Positions 31,807 through 43,385 of a DNA stretch of 64,000 nt are shown piece after piece (positions within the stretch are counted from its first letter, which is position 1; the number at the start of each line of letters is the position of its first letter). The position numbers and the translations under genes are program-made. This DNA is from Solirubrobacter deserti (GTDB lineage Bacteria > Actinomycetota > Thermoleophilia > Solirubrobacterales > Solirubrobacteraceae): contig NZ_JAPCID010000015.1 of assembly GCF_027587175.1 (NCBI RefSeq), positions 82,523 to 146,522 of the forward strand. The letters run 5' to 3'. Under the pieces are notes generated by a model. That model had not been told where the DNA came from, ran no database searches, and was given only the letters and a program-made list of their open reading frames with translations.

Positions 31807-34800
31807 TCACCCGAGCGGGGCGACCTGCGTGACGGTGGCGTTCCCGAACGTGGCGTCCGCCTCGTGCGCGAGCAGCACCGCCGAGCCTGAACGCTGCCCG
31901 GTCGTGCCCGGCCAATCCGGGATGTCCGTCTGTAGATCCCAGGCCGCCGGCTCGGACTGGTCCGCACGCCAGACCTTGCAGCTGTAGCGCGTCAGGCCTG
32001 CCGACAGCCCTTGCTGGCGGAACCGCATGACGTACTGCACGCCGTGAGCCATTGAGAAGTCCTTCGACGCCAGTGTCGTGTCGTCCACCGGACCCGGGCT
32101 GTACCCGATCTGGAGCTTGAAGGGCATCGGCTCCGACCCGCCGCGCGCGTACAGGCACAGGCCGCCGCCGGGATGGCCGTGGCGCGGTTGGCCCCAGGCA
32201 TTGTGACCTTGCCACCCGACCGCGAGGCCAACGGCGGCGCCCTGCGATGTGGTCGGATCGAACGAGTTGATCGTGATCGGTGCTCGCACGTCGTAGTTGA
32301 TCCAGTTGATGTCGCCGATCAGCAGCGCTCGGTCGAAGCCCGTCGTGAGCGGACGGACACCGCCGGCCTCGTATCGCCACTGCCCCTCGAGCACCTGCGC
32401 CTGCTGAGCGATCGACGCGTTCGAAGTCCAGTTGGTCGTGTACGGACGCGACCAGGTGCGGCGGGAGCCGAAGTCGTAGCGCCAGAAGAACTCGCTCTTC
32501 TTGACGAACGCCCGCATGTAGCCGCAGTTGACGTGGTACTCCTGGGGGTTCGTGCAGTCGATCTGCGACTCGTGCTCGCTGATCGCTTGCCACTTCTTGT
32601 TGGTCGCCTCCGAGGTCGTTTGCATGCTCGCGGGAACGGTGACGATCTCGTTCGGGTCGCCCATCGGGCCCCAACTCGCCTGCGTCTGCGACGTGTCGCA
32701 GGGGAACGCCGGCGGGGCGCTGAAGTCGATGGTCGGCGTGAAGCGCGCGAACGGGTTGTTGTTGGCCAGCGCCGGGTTGGGCCAGCGCGCCGACGAGAGC
32801 GCCATGCAGTCGCGGTCTCCAGCCGGGTGCTGGATCGTCATGTGCACGCGGGCGGGCGTGTTCCCGCGGCGCACGGCCGCGAGAAGCTGCTTGCCGATCT
32901 CCGAGTGGTCGGGGTGACCGTCGAAGATCGCATGCGTGTAAATGTCGCTCGCACCCGTGAGCGCCAGCAACGAGTCGAGGTCCGCGCGCAATGCCTGCGC
33001 CGTGAACTGCGAGTGCGTGCCACTCAGCTTGTGGCGGAAGTCGCCGTTGCAGGTGGTGACGCTGGCGTCGAAGTCCTCGGCGTAGGTACGCTGCACACCG
33101 GTCTGGCTGTTGGTGATCGGCGTGTCCGCGGAGGCGACGTCCATGATGCGCCCGCCCGGATATCCGAGGAACATGAGCTCGGTCGTGCTCAGGCTCGACG
33201 TCCACGTCAGCCCGAGCACAGTCATCGCGGCGCGAGCCTCCGCGTCGCGCATCAAGCCGTAGCGCGCGGCCGGGGCCGCGTCCGCCGGAGCCCCGCAGTC
33301 GTTGACCGCGCCGGCCACGCCACCGCCCTCGCCGTTGGTGACCATCGCGACATAGACCCGGCGGCCCTGCGACTTGGCGCGATCGATGATCCCCGCCATG
33401 CCGAGGGTCTCGTCGTCCGGATGTGCGACGAGCACGAGCACCGGCCCGGTAGCCGAGGGCGCCGAGCCCGCACCCTGACCCGCCCAGTTCACGACGACCG
33501 TGCGAGTGGTGACCCGGCCCCCGGCGTCGGTGGCGCGCAGCGTGACGTAGTTGGCGCCGGGGATGAGCTCGGCGATGTTGACCTCGTAGTTGAAGTCGCC
33601 CGCACGCTGGACGCGCCAGCCGTCTGGCACGGTGCCGAGGGTCTCCCAACCACCGCCGTTGAGCGAGCCCTGCAGCGACTGAAGGCCGTCTGGGTCGGAC
33701 GCGTTGCCATTGATGTTGACCCAGGTCTGCGGGATGCCGACGGCGCCGAAAGTTTGTGTGTCGCCGTTCCAGACGTCGATGTCGGGCCCACCGGTCGCGG
33801 TGCACGCGGCGGTCGTGAGTGAGGACTCACCCGAGGTGGCCAGGTTGCCGTTGGCGTCCGCGGACTTGACTCGAATCGTGTAGGTCGACGCGCAGGCAAG
33901 CCCGGTGACCGCGACGCTGTGCCGCGTTTCGAGTGGCTCGCTGCCGGATCGTGTCTGCCACGCGCCACTCCCCTGGCGATACTCGACAACCGAGCTCGAC
34001 GGCTCGTTCGTCGTCCACGTGACCTGAGCCTGCCGGCTCAGCGGTCGCGAGCCGATCTGCGTGATGGCGGGCGGCGTGCGATCCGTGATCTCGTGGAAAA
34101 AATCGATCTGACTCTGGAAGGCCGGTTTGCTGCCGCCGTTGCCCACGTACGGGCCGATCGCCGAGACGGCCATCGTGTGGTTGAAGCCGTGCGAGCGCCA
34201 GCCTTCGCCGTCGTTGGAGTAGCTCAGCGTCCACTGGTTGCCCACGCGCCGGACCTTCAGGTACGCGGGCGCGCCGCTCGGGACGATGCTCGAATGCAGG
34301 ATCTCGGCGTTGGCGCCGTTGATCGCGGCGATGAACATGCGCGTCGAGCCGCCGTCGGAGTAGGTCTCCAGACGCAGGAGCTTGGTGGCCGACTCCTCCA
34401 CCACGATGCCCTGCTGCTGGGTCGTGACGCCGACGCCGGTGTTGAACTTGGTGACGACCTCGAAGTCGCCGTTGGGCGCGGCCTGCAGCAGACGGGGCAC
34501 CGAGTTCACGTTGGCCCACAGATCGTGGGCCTGCCCCGCGGGCACCGAAAGCAGCGCCGCTCCGGCACCGACCGAGACGGACGAATCACCCAGCGGGTCG
34601 ACGAACGCCCACTTGGACATGTCCAGCGCGGTGGTGTTGAACTCGTCGGATTCGAGCAGCGTCGGGCACGGCGCGCTCGTGAAGGTCTTGTCCGCCCCGT
34701 TGGTGGCGTTGCCGGACGGGTCGACCGAGCGTACGCGGTAGTGGTAAAGCGTGTTGCACTTGAGCCCGTGCAGGACCACGGTGTGGTCGGACACTTCGGA

Positions 34801-36522
34801 CGGGCCCGCGACGATGCCGCCGGCGTAGCTCGTCGTCTCACCGTAGGCGACCTCGGAGCTCGACGCCTCGTCCGTCGTCCACTGAATGCGTGCCGCCGAG
34901 CCGGCGCCCGCCGTGGCAGTCACGCTGGGAGCGGCAATCACCGGCGGCGTGCGGTCGGGCGGTGTGTAGTGGAACCAGTCCACGCGAGCCTGAAAGAACG
35001 GCGCGAACGAGCCGCTGTTGCCGAACAGCAGGCCAACCGCGGTGACGGTCATCGCACGCGTGAAGGTCGTGCTGCGCGTCCACACGGTGCCATTCGGCGA
35101 GTAGGAAAGCGTCCACTGGTCGCCAGACCGCCGTAGCCGCAGATAGACGGGCGCGCCGTCGGTGACCGTCATCGAGTTGCCGACCACGGAGGCGATGCCG
35201 TTCGCGATCGACGCGGCGAACAGGTTCGTGTTCGGGCCCTCGGCGTGGACCTCGAGCCGCAGCAGGTCGTTCGCGTCCTGTTGGACGACGAAGCCCTGCA
35301 TCTGGTAGGTCATCTGAACGGCCGAGTCGAACTTCGCCGTCATCTCGAAGTTGTCGTCCGGCGCGGGCTGCAACAGGCGCGCGAGCGTGTCGGAGCCTGT
35401 CCAGATGTCGTGCTGGATGCCCGCCGCGAGGTCGACGACGGCCTGGCCACCGCTCTCGGCCAACGTCACTCCACCGACCGGGTTGGTCAGCGTCCAGCGG
35501 TTGTCGATCGAGGTGTCGTTGAACTCGTCGCTCTGCGTCATCACCGGACACGCGGCCGTCGTCAGCGTGCGGTTCGCGCCCGAGGCGGTGTTGTTGGACG
35601 CGTCCTTGGACCGCACCTGATACTGGTAGGTCGTACCGCACGCCAGCCCGTGGACGACGACGCTGTGGTTGGTCACCAGGCCGTCGTTTGCGACCTTCGC
35701 ATTCCCATAGGCCGTCGTGGCGCCGTAGGCAACCTCGGACGTCGACGGTTCGTCGGTGGTCCACGTCACGGTGGCGTCGATGGTGCGAGCGCTGTGGGCG
35801 ACGTTGCTGAGGACGGGCGCGGTCGTATCGGGCAGGACCTCGCGGAAGGAGTCGATCTGGCCGGCGAAGGACGGGCCGTTGCTGTTGCCGACCAGCGGAC
35901 CCATACGGTTGACCGTCAACGCGAGCGTGAACGGCTCGGTCGTCGTCCAACTCTCACCATCGCGCGAGTACCGGACCCGCCAGACGTCGCCCTGCCGCAC
36001 GACGCGCACGTACTGTGGCGCCCCTCCGGTGACCGTGGAGTGATGACGGACCTCAGAAGCGCCGTTGGCGATCGTCGCCACGAACAGACGCGTCCCGCCG
36101 CCATCGTGATGCACCTCCGCGCGGACGAGATCGTTCGAGTCCTGTTCGACGATGATGCCCTGCATCTGGAAGCCGCTGCCAACGGCCGTATTGAATTTGG
36201 CCTCGACCTCGAAGTCGCGGTTCGGCACATTCTGGCGCAGACCCGTGCTTGTGTTCACGTTGCCCCACACGTCGTGCGTGCTGTTGGCGGGCAGCGACAC
36301 AGTGGCCTGGCCACCGCCGACGCTCACGCTCGCGTCACCCGCCGGGTTGACAAACGTCCACACGGTCGTGTTGAGCGTGGTACCGGGGAACTCGTCGGCG
36401 ACGATGGTGCCCTGGGCGGCGGCGCTTGCAGGGGCGGCGGCGGCAATCCCGAGTGCCGCGCACGCCAGCCATCGAGCCGAACGACCGGAAACTGAGCGGG
36501 GGAAATGTCTGAAGGCGAACAC
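31807..36522 (-). CDS. Giant secreted PIG-L (LmbE-type) deacetylase with three lectin-like and FN3 modules
   Basis: The protein of about 1,571 residues starts at GTG 36522 and has a signal peptide (SARWLACAALGIAAAAPASA). Three concanavalin-like modules (about 42-230, 330-520, 625-810; each with a DEFN-type start and a QDxNDLxRxE strand) alternate with FN3 modules (about 232, 524, 812). An Ig-like stretch precedes the PIG-L domain at about 1020, with AHPDDE near 1030 and GHPDHSEIG near 1200 as the zinc-binding motifs. A further beta-rich domain closes the protein. PIG-L enzymes remove acetyl from GlcNAc-type sugars and are usually cytoplasmic. Export here points to deacetylation of the polymer outside the cell, an inference. 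Confidence 0.85.
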   Translation of the reverse strand: MFAFRHFPRSVSGRSARWLACAALGIAAAAPASAAAQGTIVADEFPGTTLNTTVWTFVNPAGDASVSVGGGQATVSLPANSTHDVWGNVNTSTGLRQNVPNRDFEVEAKFNTAVGSGFQMQGIIVEQDSNDLVRAEVHHDGGGTRLFVATIANGASEVRHHSTVTGGAPQYVRVVRQGDVWRVRYSRDGESWTTTEPFTLALTVNRMGPLVGNSNGPSFAGQIDSFREVLPDTTAPVLSNVAHSARTIDATVTWTTDEPSTSEVAYGATTAYGNAKVANDGLVTNHSVVVHGLACGTTYQYQVRSKDASNNTASGANRTLTTAACPVMTQSDEFNDTSIDNRWTLTNPVGGVTLAESGGQAVVDLAAGIQHDIWTGSDTLARLLQPAPDDNFEMTAKFDSAVQMTYQMQGFVVQQDANDLLRLEVHAEGPNTNLFAASIANGIASVVGNSMTVTDGAPVYLRLRRSGDQWTLSYSPNGTVWTRSTTFTRAMTVTAVGLLFGNSGSFAPFFQARVDWFHYTPPDRTPPVIAAPSVTATAGAGSAARIQWTTDEASSSEVAYGETTSYAGGIVAGPSEVSDHTVVLHGLKCNTLYHYRVRSVDPSGNATNGADKTFTSAPCPTLLESDEFNTTALDMSKWAFVDPLGDSSVSVGAGAALLSVPAGQAHDLWANVNSVPRLLQAAPNGDFEVVTKFNTGVGVTTQQQGIVVEESATKLLRLETYSDGGSTRMFIAAINGANAEILHSSIVPSGAPAYLKVRRVGNQWTLSYSNDGEGWRSHGFNHTMAVSAIGPYVGNGGSKPAFQSQIDFFHEITDRTPPAITQIGSRPLSRQAQVTWTTNEPSSSVVEYRQGSGAWQTRSGSEPLETRHSVAVTGLACASTYTIRVKSADANGNLATSGESSLTTAACTATGGPDIDVWNGDTQTFGAVGIPQTWVNINGNASDPDGLQSLQGSLNGGGWETLGTVPDGWRVQRAGDFNYEVNIAELIPGANYVTLRATDAGGRVTTRTVVVNWAGQGAGSAPSATGPVLVLVAHPDDETLGMAGIIDRAKSQGRRVYVAMVTNGEGGGVAGAVNDCGAPADAAPAARYGLMRDAEARAAMTVLGLTWTSSLSTTELMFLGYPGGRIMDVASADTPITNSQTGVQRTYAEDFDASVTTCNGDFRHKLSGTHSQFTAQALRADLDSLLALTGASDIYTHAIFDGHPDHSEIGKQLLAAVRRGNTPARVHMTIQHPAGDRDCMALSSARWPNPALANNNPFARFTPTIDFSAPPAFPCDTSQTQASWGPMGDPNEIVTVPASMQTTSEATNKKWQAISEHESQIDCTNPQEYHVNCGYMRAFVKKSEFFWRYDFGSRRTWSRPYTTNWTSNASIAQQAQVLEGQWRYEAGGVRPLTTGFDRALLIGDINWINYDVRAPITINSFDPTTSQGAAVGLAVGWQGHNAWGQPRHGHPGGGLCLYARGGSEPMPFKLQIGYSPGPVDDTTLASKDFSMAHGVQYVMRFRQQGLSAGLTRYSCKVWRADQSEPAAWDLQTDIPDWPGTTGQRSGSAVLLAHEADATFGNATVTQVAPLG

Positions 36523-36607
36523 GATAGTTCCGGCAACTGTCCCGCAAGCGGGCGCGCGAAGCCACCCCCTAACGTCGAGGATGAGCTCCGGGGAGAGAAG
36601 AAGGCGC

Positions 36608-37609
36608 CTAGGCGGCCTGGAAGGCGAGCGCGCGGCGCTCGGCGATGACGTCGGCGACGATCTGGTCGAGATCGCGCTCAGGAGCCCAGCCGATGGCGTG
36701 GCGAATCTTGTCGATCGCCGGCTCGCGGTGAAGCATGTCCTCGATGCCTTCGCCGTAGACGCGGTCGTACGGCACGAAGTTGAACTCGGTGTCGATCCCG
36801 ACTGCCGCACAGATGCGCTCCGCGAGGCCGAGGATCGTGGTCTTGTTCTTGGAGCCGACGTTGTAGATCTCGCCACGCGTCTGCGGCGTCTCCATGAGAC
36901 CACGGAGGGCGCGGACGACATCGGCCACGTGGCAGAAGCAGCGGGTCTGCTCGCCGTTGCCGTGAATGTCGATCACTTCGCCGTCGAGCGCCCGTTGAAT
37001 GAAGCTCGGGACGACCATCCCGTACTGGCCGGTCTGACGCGGCCCGACGGTGTTGAAGAGGCGAGCGATCACGAAATCGAGGTTCTGCTCGGCGCCGTAC
37101 GCCAGCGCGAGGAATTCATCCATCGCCTTCGAGTCGGCGTACGCCCAGCGGCGTTGGGTGGTCGGGCCGTACACGCGGCGGTCGTTCTCGTGAAGCGCGC
37201 GCTCCTTGCGGTGGTCGCCGTAGACCTCGCTCGTGGAGGCGATCAGCACCCGCTTGTTGAAGCGGTTGCACTTGTCCAGAACGACCTCGGTGCCACGGAT
37301 GTTCGTGACGATCGTGTGCACCGGCTGCTCGACGATCAGCCGCACACCGACGACGGCCGCCAGGTGGTACACGACGTCGCACTTGTGCACGAGCTCGTTG
37401 ACGACCGCCTCCGAGAGGACTGAGTCGACCACGAGATGGAAATCGCGGCGGTCGAGCAGGTGGCTGATGTTGCTCAGCGAGCCGGTCGACAGGTCATCGA
37501 GGACGTAGACCTCCCAACCATCGGCGAGCAGCGACTCGGCGAGATGGGAACCGATGAAGCCGGCACCGCCGGTGATGAGCGCCTTGCGGCTGGTTGGGAT
37601 GGATCGCAT
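36608..37609 (-). CDS. NAD-dependent nucleotide-sugar epimerase/decarboxylase (extended SDR)
   Basis: This 333-residue protein has KALITGGAGFIGSHLAESLL (GxxGxxG), the DDLSTGSLSNI segment, STSEVYGDH and catalytic YADSK in RRWAYADSKAMDEF. RLFNTVGPRQTGQYGMVVP is typical of UDP-glucose epimerase and UDP-glucuronate decarboxylase relatives. It likely supplies a UDP-sugar to the locus. It is 85 bases upstream of the deacetylase gene and probably co-transcribed. The precise substrate needs assay or close homologues. Confidence 0.85.
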   Translation of the reverse strand: MRSIPTSRKALITGGAGFIGSHLAESLLADGWEVYVLDDLSTGSLSNISHLLDRRDFHLVVDSVLSEAVVNELVHKCDVVYHLAAVVGVRLIVEQPVHTIVTNIRGTEVVLDKCNRFNKRVLIASTSEVYGDHRKERALHENDRRVYGPTTQRRWAYADSKAMDEFLALAYGAEQNLDFVIARLFNTVGPRQTGQYGMVVPSFIQRALDGEVIDIHGNGEQTRCFCHVADVVRALRGLMETPQTRGEIYNVGSKNKTTILGLAERICAAVGIDTEFNFVPYDRVYGEGIEDMLHREPAIDKIRHAIGWAPERDLDQIVADVIAERRALAFQAA

Positions 37610-37758
37610 ATCGATGACGATTGTCCGACCCCGCTCCCAACTCGACCACCGACAACAGTCCAGGTTTTCATCCCGCCGCGCCCCATCTCCCTACCAGGCT
37701 GTACGCGCTCGCTCTCCGGCCTAGCCTTTTGGGTCGCGTACGTCCGCAGGCACCAACT

Positions 37759-37764
37759 TACTGT
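37759..37764 (+). promoter_or_regulatory. -10 hexamer of the oxidoreductase gene
   Basis: TACTGT lies 7 bases before ATG 37772. CCTAGCC at 37720-37726 repeats part of the palindrome arm at 27581. Confidence 0.4.
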
Positions 37765-37771
37765 CGCCTGC

Positions 37772-38803
37772 ATGACTCGATTTGCGATCGTCGGACTCGG
37801 CTACTGGGGCCCAAATCTCGTCCGCAACCTGCACGAGCTTCCCGACGCCGAGCTCGTGACGGTCTGCGACCTGAGGCCCGAAGCGCTCGAATCCATCCAG
37901 CGACGCTACCCCGCCGTCGGCACCACCCAGGACTTCCAGGACGTCGTCGGCGACGACAGCATCGATGCGGTCGTGATCTCGACGCCGGTCTCCACGCATC
38001 ACCGACTCGCCGCTGCCGCGCTGTCTGCCGGCAAGCACGTCTTCGTCGAGAAGCCGCTGGCCGCCTCCTCGGCCGAGGCGCTCGACCTAGTCGAGATCGC
38101 CGACCGCAACAACGTCGTGCTCATGCCCGGACACACGTTCCTCTACAGCCCGCCGGTGATGCTGATCCGCGACCTGATCCGGTCGGGCGAGCTCGGGGAG
38201 ATCTACTTCATCTCCACGAGCCGCGTGAACCTTGGGCTCCACCAGCCCGACGTCAGTGTCGCCTGGGATCTGGGTCCGCACGACTTCTCGATCCTGCGCT
38301 ACTGGCTCGGCGAGACGCCCTGTCACGCGAGCGCGCTCGCCCGCGGCTGCGTGATCCCGAACACGCCCGACGTCGCGTTCATCAACCTCGAGTTCCCCTC
38401 CGGAACGGTCGCGCACGTGGAGCTGTCCTGGCTCGCACCCAGCAAGCTGCGCCGGACCACGGTCGTCGGCTCGCAGAAGATGGTCGTCTACGACGACACG
38501 AGCTCCGAACCGGTTCGCATCTTCGACTCAGGCGCGGTGCTCCCGAACCCCGAGACGTTCGGCGAATACAAGCTGACCTACCGCACGGGTGACATCGTGT
38601 CTCCACGCGTCGACGCCGCGGAGCCGCTCTTCCGTGAGCTCGAGGACTTCCAAAACGCGATCAAGACGGGCTCCACGCCCCGGTCCTCCGCGCACTTGGG
38701 TGTCGAGGTGGTGCGCATGATCGAGGCCGTCGATTCCTCGCTGGACTCCGCTGGCTCGCGCGTCTCGATCGGCGCCAGCGCGCCGCACGCCGCGGCCGCG
38801 TAG
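37772..38803 (+). CDS. Gfo/Idh/MocA-family sugar-nucleotide dehydrogenase (WbpB/WlbA-like)
   Basis: The 343-residue protein has the Rossmann start FAIVGLGYWGPNLVRNL, the family lysine in HVFVEKPLAAS, and GHTFLYSPPVMLIRDLI followed by DLGPHDFSILRYW. This pattern is seen in WbpB/WlbA, which oxidise C3 of UDP-GlcNAcA on the way to diacetamido uronic acids. The aminotransferase, acetyltransferase and 2-epimerase expected for that pathway lie at 48.5-51.6 kb. The substrate is therefore suggested, not shown. The Ala-rich C-terminus adds nothing recognisable. Confidence 0.8.
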   Translation: MTRFAIVGLGYWGPNLVRNLHELPDAELVTVCDLRPEALESIQRRYPAVGTTQDFQDVVGDDSIDAVVISTPVSTHHRLAAAALSAGKHVFVEKPLAASSAEALDLVEIADRNNVVLMPGHTFLYSPPVMLIRDLIRSGELGEIYFISTSRVNLGLHQPDVSVAWDLGPHDFSILRYWLGETPCHASALARGCVIPNTPDVAFINLEFPSGTVAHVELSWLAPSKLRRTTVVGSQKMVVYDDTSSEPVRIFDSGAVLPNPETFGEYKLTYRTGDIVSPRVDAAEPLFRELEDFQNAIKTGSTPRSSAHLGVEVVRMIEAVDSSLDSAGSRVSIGASAPHAAAA

Positions 38804-39248
38804 GCCCGCAAACGTTCAGGAAGCGAGGCAAGCCGGACGAATGGCTCGGCTTCATGCCGCGTCGGACGCTGGCCTTGCGGCGCGATTCCGGCGTGAACAC
38901 ATCCAGGCGACACCGCGAACGCACGAGCGGTCCGCAGCCATCAGCAGGTTACGAGCCGGTTGAGCAGCGCTCGGAGCCGGCGTCGGTTCCCGCGTCCCGC
39001 AGCGGGGCGGGTGACCGGAGGCCCGGCGCGTGGCGCGCTGGCGCACGCGACCGAGGCGTCATAACCACAGCTCTCGAAGTTCCCCGTAGATCAGATGGTC
39101 AGAGCTCTCGACAAGTGCGCGGATCCGGATGATCTGCATAACGCGACGGCGCCCTGAGTCCTGACTCTCCCGCCGACCGTTTGCGTCAGCCGCGATGGCG
39201 CCGCTTGACAGATGGGATGCCGGGCCGAGTAGATTCGCTGTAGGCACG
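38804..39248. other. Gene-free spacer before the histidine kinase
   Basis: About 445 bp with no convincing gene on either strand. AAGCCG/CGGCTT (38830-38835, 38847-38852) could form a weak hairpin after the oxidoreductase. TTGACA (39205-39210) and TAGATT (39230-39235) near its end form a promoter. Short open frames are arginine-rich and look non-coding. Confidence 0.5.
39205..39235 (+). promoter_or_regulatory. Promoter of the histidine kinase gene
   Basis: TTGACA and TAGATT are separated by 19 bases, slightly long. ATG 39249 lies 13 bases past the -10, leaving a leader of only a few bases. Confidence 0.55.
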
Positions 39249-40976
39249 ATGCCGCCCCGACCCAGACTGATGATGGACCCGCAAGGACGACGAGTGGACC
39301 ACTGGCGCGCCTCCTTGGACGCGATCGAAGCCCTGCGCGCCGAGCTGGCGAGCCCGGAGGGCACCGGCACGGACGCGTTGATGGCGCAGGTCACGAACGC
39401 GAAATCCTCGAGCTTCGTTTGTCTGCTCGACGCTGACGGGGCGGTGCTCGACGCTAACCCGGCGGCACTGATCGCCGGTGGGCTGGAGCGGACCGAGGTC
39501 GTCGGTTTGCCGCTATGGGCGGCGCCGTGGTGGACGGGCACCGGCGCGGACACCCTGCGCATGCTCAAGGAGTCCCTGCGGTCCGCGACCCGCGGGCGAT
39601 TTGTGCGGTTCGATATTGACATTCGGCTCGCCGGGGCAGAAGTCGCCGCCGAGACCCTCGATCTGATGCTGCGACCGCTGCGCGGGCGGGACGGCATCGT
39701 CGCATTCATCGTCGCCGAAGGCCGCTCGATCGGCGATCGCAAGCGGATCGAGCAGCGACTCGCGCGCAACAACTCCGAGCTGTCAGCGCTGACGGAACGC
39801 CTGGCGCGGGTGCACAACTACCGCGAGCGTCTTCTCGGCGAGCTGTCGCACGACCTGCGCGCTCCGTTGCAAGTCGTCGTCACGCGCGCCGAACAGGTGC
39901 TGCGCTCCCAACCCGACGACGAGTTGCGCAGTCAGGTAGCCGGCATGCGGTTCGCCGCCCTGGACGCGCTCGAGCAGGTCAACGACATGCTCGAGCAGGT
40001 CAAGGCCGACCACGGGGAAGCGCGCCTGACGCTCGTCGACGCCGACCTCGCGCAGGCGCTGCGGACGGTCGTCGAGCAGTTCCAGCCCCTGGTGGCCGAC
40101 CGAGGGCTGGAACTGATCGTCGACGCGCCGGAGATGGTGCCGGCGCGCTTCGACATCGAGCGAGTGAGCCGCGTCATCTCGAACCTGCTCGCGAACTCCA
40201 TCCGGCACACTCCACCCGAGGGGGTGATTCGCTGCACCCTGCGTGCGGGAGACGCCGCGGCCGCCCTGGAGATTGCCGATTCGGGGCCGGGCGTGCCGCC
40301 GGATCAGCGTGAGAAGGTCTTCGGTCCCTACTCGTCCGGCGGCAACGGGGACGGCCGCTCCGGCGGTGCGGGAGCCGGGCTCGGTCTCGCGATCGTCAGC
40401 GAGTTCGTCGAGCTTCACGGCGGGGACGTGTCCTTGGGCGACGCGCCTGAAGGCGGAGCTCTATTCGTCGTCACGCTGCCGTTGAGCCCTCCGCACGGCT
40501 CCGCCTCGCCCGCGACACTGAGCCAGCACGTCGCGGCGGCGCAACGCACGCAATACGTGCGTGCCCACCTCGAGGCCGAGCTCGCGGGCGCTCCGAAGCA
40601 AACCGCGGTTCCGACCGTCGTGATCGTGGAGCGTGTCCCCGGACGCGCCGAGGAGATAGTGACGGGCATCGGCGAGGACGCCGTGACGTGCGTCGCCGCC
40701 GACGCCGAAGAGGCACTGACCGTCGCGGTGGAGCTGCGTCCGAGCGCAGTCGTGGTAGGCACCGCGACCGGTGACTACTCCCCGCCCTGGTTGCTGCGGC
40801 GGCTCGCTTCGGACCCACGACTGCTCAGTGCGCGCCGCATTGCGCTGGCCGGCGAGCGCGAGCAGGACCCGACGCCCGAGGCACTGCTCGCAGCCGGCGC
40901 TCAGGTCGTCTTGCCGGCCGCGGCTGCACAGGAGCTCGGCGGGCGCCTGCTGGCCGCGCTCGGGCGCTCCGGCTGA
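39249..40976 (+). CDS. PAS-histidine kinase with C-terminal pseudo-receiver
   Basis: The 575-residue protein has a PAS-like domain (about 50-165; FVCLLDADGAVLDANPAALI), a HisKA domain with SHDLRAPLQVV (phospho-accepting His near residue 201), and HATPase motifs NLLANSIRHTP, IADSGPGVPPD and GAGLGLAIV. The last 120 residues look receiver-like, but the position expected for the phosphorylated Asp reads AVVVGTATG, so phosphotransfer there is unlikely. No membrane segments are present, so it senses a cytoplasmic signal. No separate response regulator is adjacent. The 3-prime end overlaps a convergent gene by 76 bases. Confidence 0.85.
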   Translation: MPPRPRLMMDPQGRRVDHWRASLDAIEALRAELASPEGTGTDALMAQVTNAKSSSFVCLLDADGAVLDANPAALIAGGLERTEVVGLPLWAAPWWTGTGADTLRMLKESLRSATRGRFVRFDIDIRLAGAEVAAETLDLMLRPLRGRDGIVAFIVAEGRSIGDRKRIEQRLARNNSELSALTERLARVHNYRERLLGELSHDLRAPLQVVVTRAEQVLRSQPDDELRSQVAGMRFAALDALEQVNDMLEQVKADHGEARLTLVDADLAQALRTVVEQFQPLVADRGLELIVDAPEMVPARFDIERVSRVISNLLANSIRHTPPEGVIRCTLRAGDAAAALEIADSGPGVPPDQREKVFGPYSSGGNGDGRSGGAGAGLGLAIVSEFVELHGGDVSLGDAPEGGALFVVTLPLSPPHGSASPATLSQHVAAAQRTQYVRAHLEAELAGAPKQTAVPTVVIVERVPGRAEEIVTGIGEDAVTCVAADAEEALTVAVELRPSAVVVGTATGDYSPPWLLRRLASDPRLLSARRIALAGEREQDPTPEALLAAGAQVVLPAAAAQELGGRLLAALGRSG

Positions 40977-41503
40977 CGCCGGGCGAGGAGCGCGAGCGCC
41001 GGCGCGAACAGCAGCCAGCCCGCCAGCTCGGTGCCTTCCTTGAACGCTATCAGCGCTTGAAAGCGCCACAGATCAAGCCGTTGACGACTTTCCGGCCACC
41101 ACCCCAGCTCGGCGCCCGCGAGCACGACGACATGCACTGCGAGCGATACGAACAGCAGGCTGAGGCCAACTCGCACCGCCGAGTCTCGGCCGGCGATACG
41201 CAGGCCTCCAATAGCCAAGGCCAGCATCAGCGGTGCGAACACCAGCGGCCACGCGGGCACGGACTCGTGTAGCCGCGTCACGTTGTCCACAAGTAGGACG
41301 CTCGCGACAACGGCGATCACCCCCCACGCGCGTCGACGTGTACGTTGTACTGCGAGATAGCCCGCGCCCGCAGCGAGTGCGAAGCCGAGCGTCGCCACCA
41401 CGTGCGAATAGCTGTACTCCATGGCGGAGTCCAGGACGTAGATCGGCGGGTCGAACATGGCGAAGTTGACCAGATGGATGGCCGACTCCGCCCCGATGAT
41501 CAC
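40901..41503 (-). CDS. Five-span membrane protein, function unknown
   Basis: The 200-residue protein starts at GTG 41503. Hydrophobic segments lie at about 32-52, 58-75, 83-104, 110-134 and 156-176. VDNVTRLHESVP and ALIAFKEGTELAGWLLF recall small actinobacterial membrane proteins with conserved D..HE and EE.xE motifs between spans, but I cannot name the family. The Ser/Arg-rich C-terminus is encoded antisense to the kinase gene end. Confidence 0.65.
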   Translation of the reverse strand: MIIGAESAIHLVNFAMFDPPIYVLDSAMEYSYSHVVATLGFALAAGAGYLAVQRTRRRAWGVIAVVASVLLVDNVTRLHESVPAWPLVFAPLMLALAIGGLRIAGRDSAVRVGLSLLFVSLAVHVVVLAGAELGWWPESRQRLDLWRFQALIAFKEGTELAGWLLFAPALALLARRQPERPSAASRRPPSSCAAAAGKTT

Positions 41504-41531
41504 CGCGGCGAAACGCAGATGACGCAGTTCG

Positions 41532-43385
<1,854 letters not shown>

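Noticed and set aside
1..38800. Genomic island bounded by mobile elements
   Set aside because: The polysaccharide locus looks accessory, but no transposase, integrase, tRNA end or direct repeat was seen at its borders in this window.
38854..39132. Short open frames in the gap before the histidine kinase
   Set aside because: Arg- and Ser-rich, no start context, no motif; they overlap one another on both strands.
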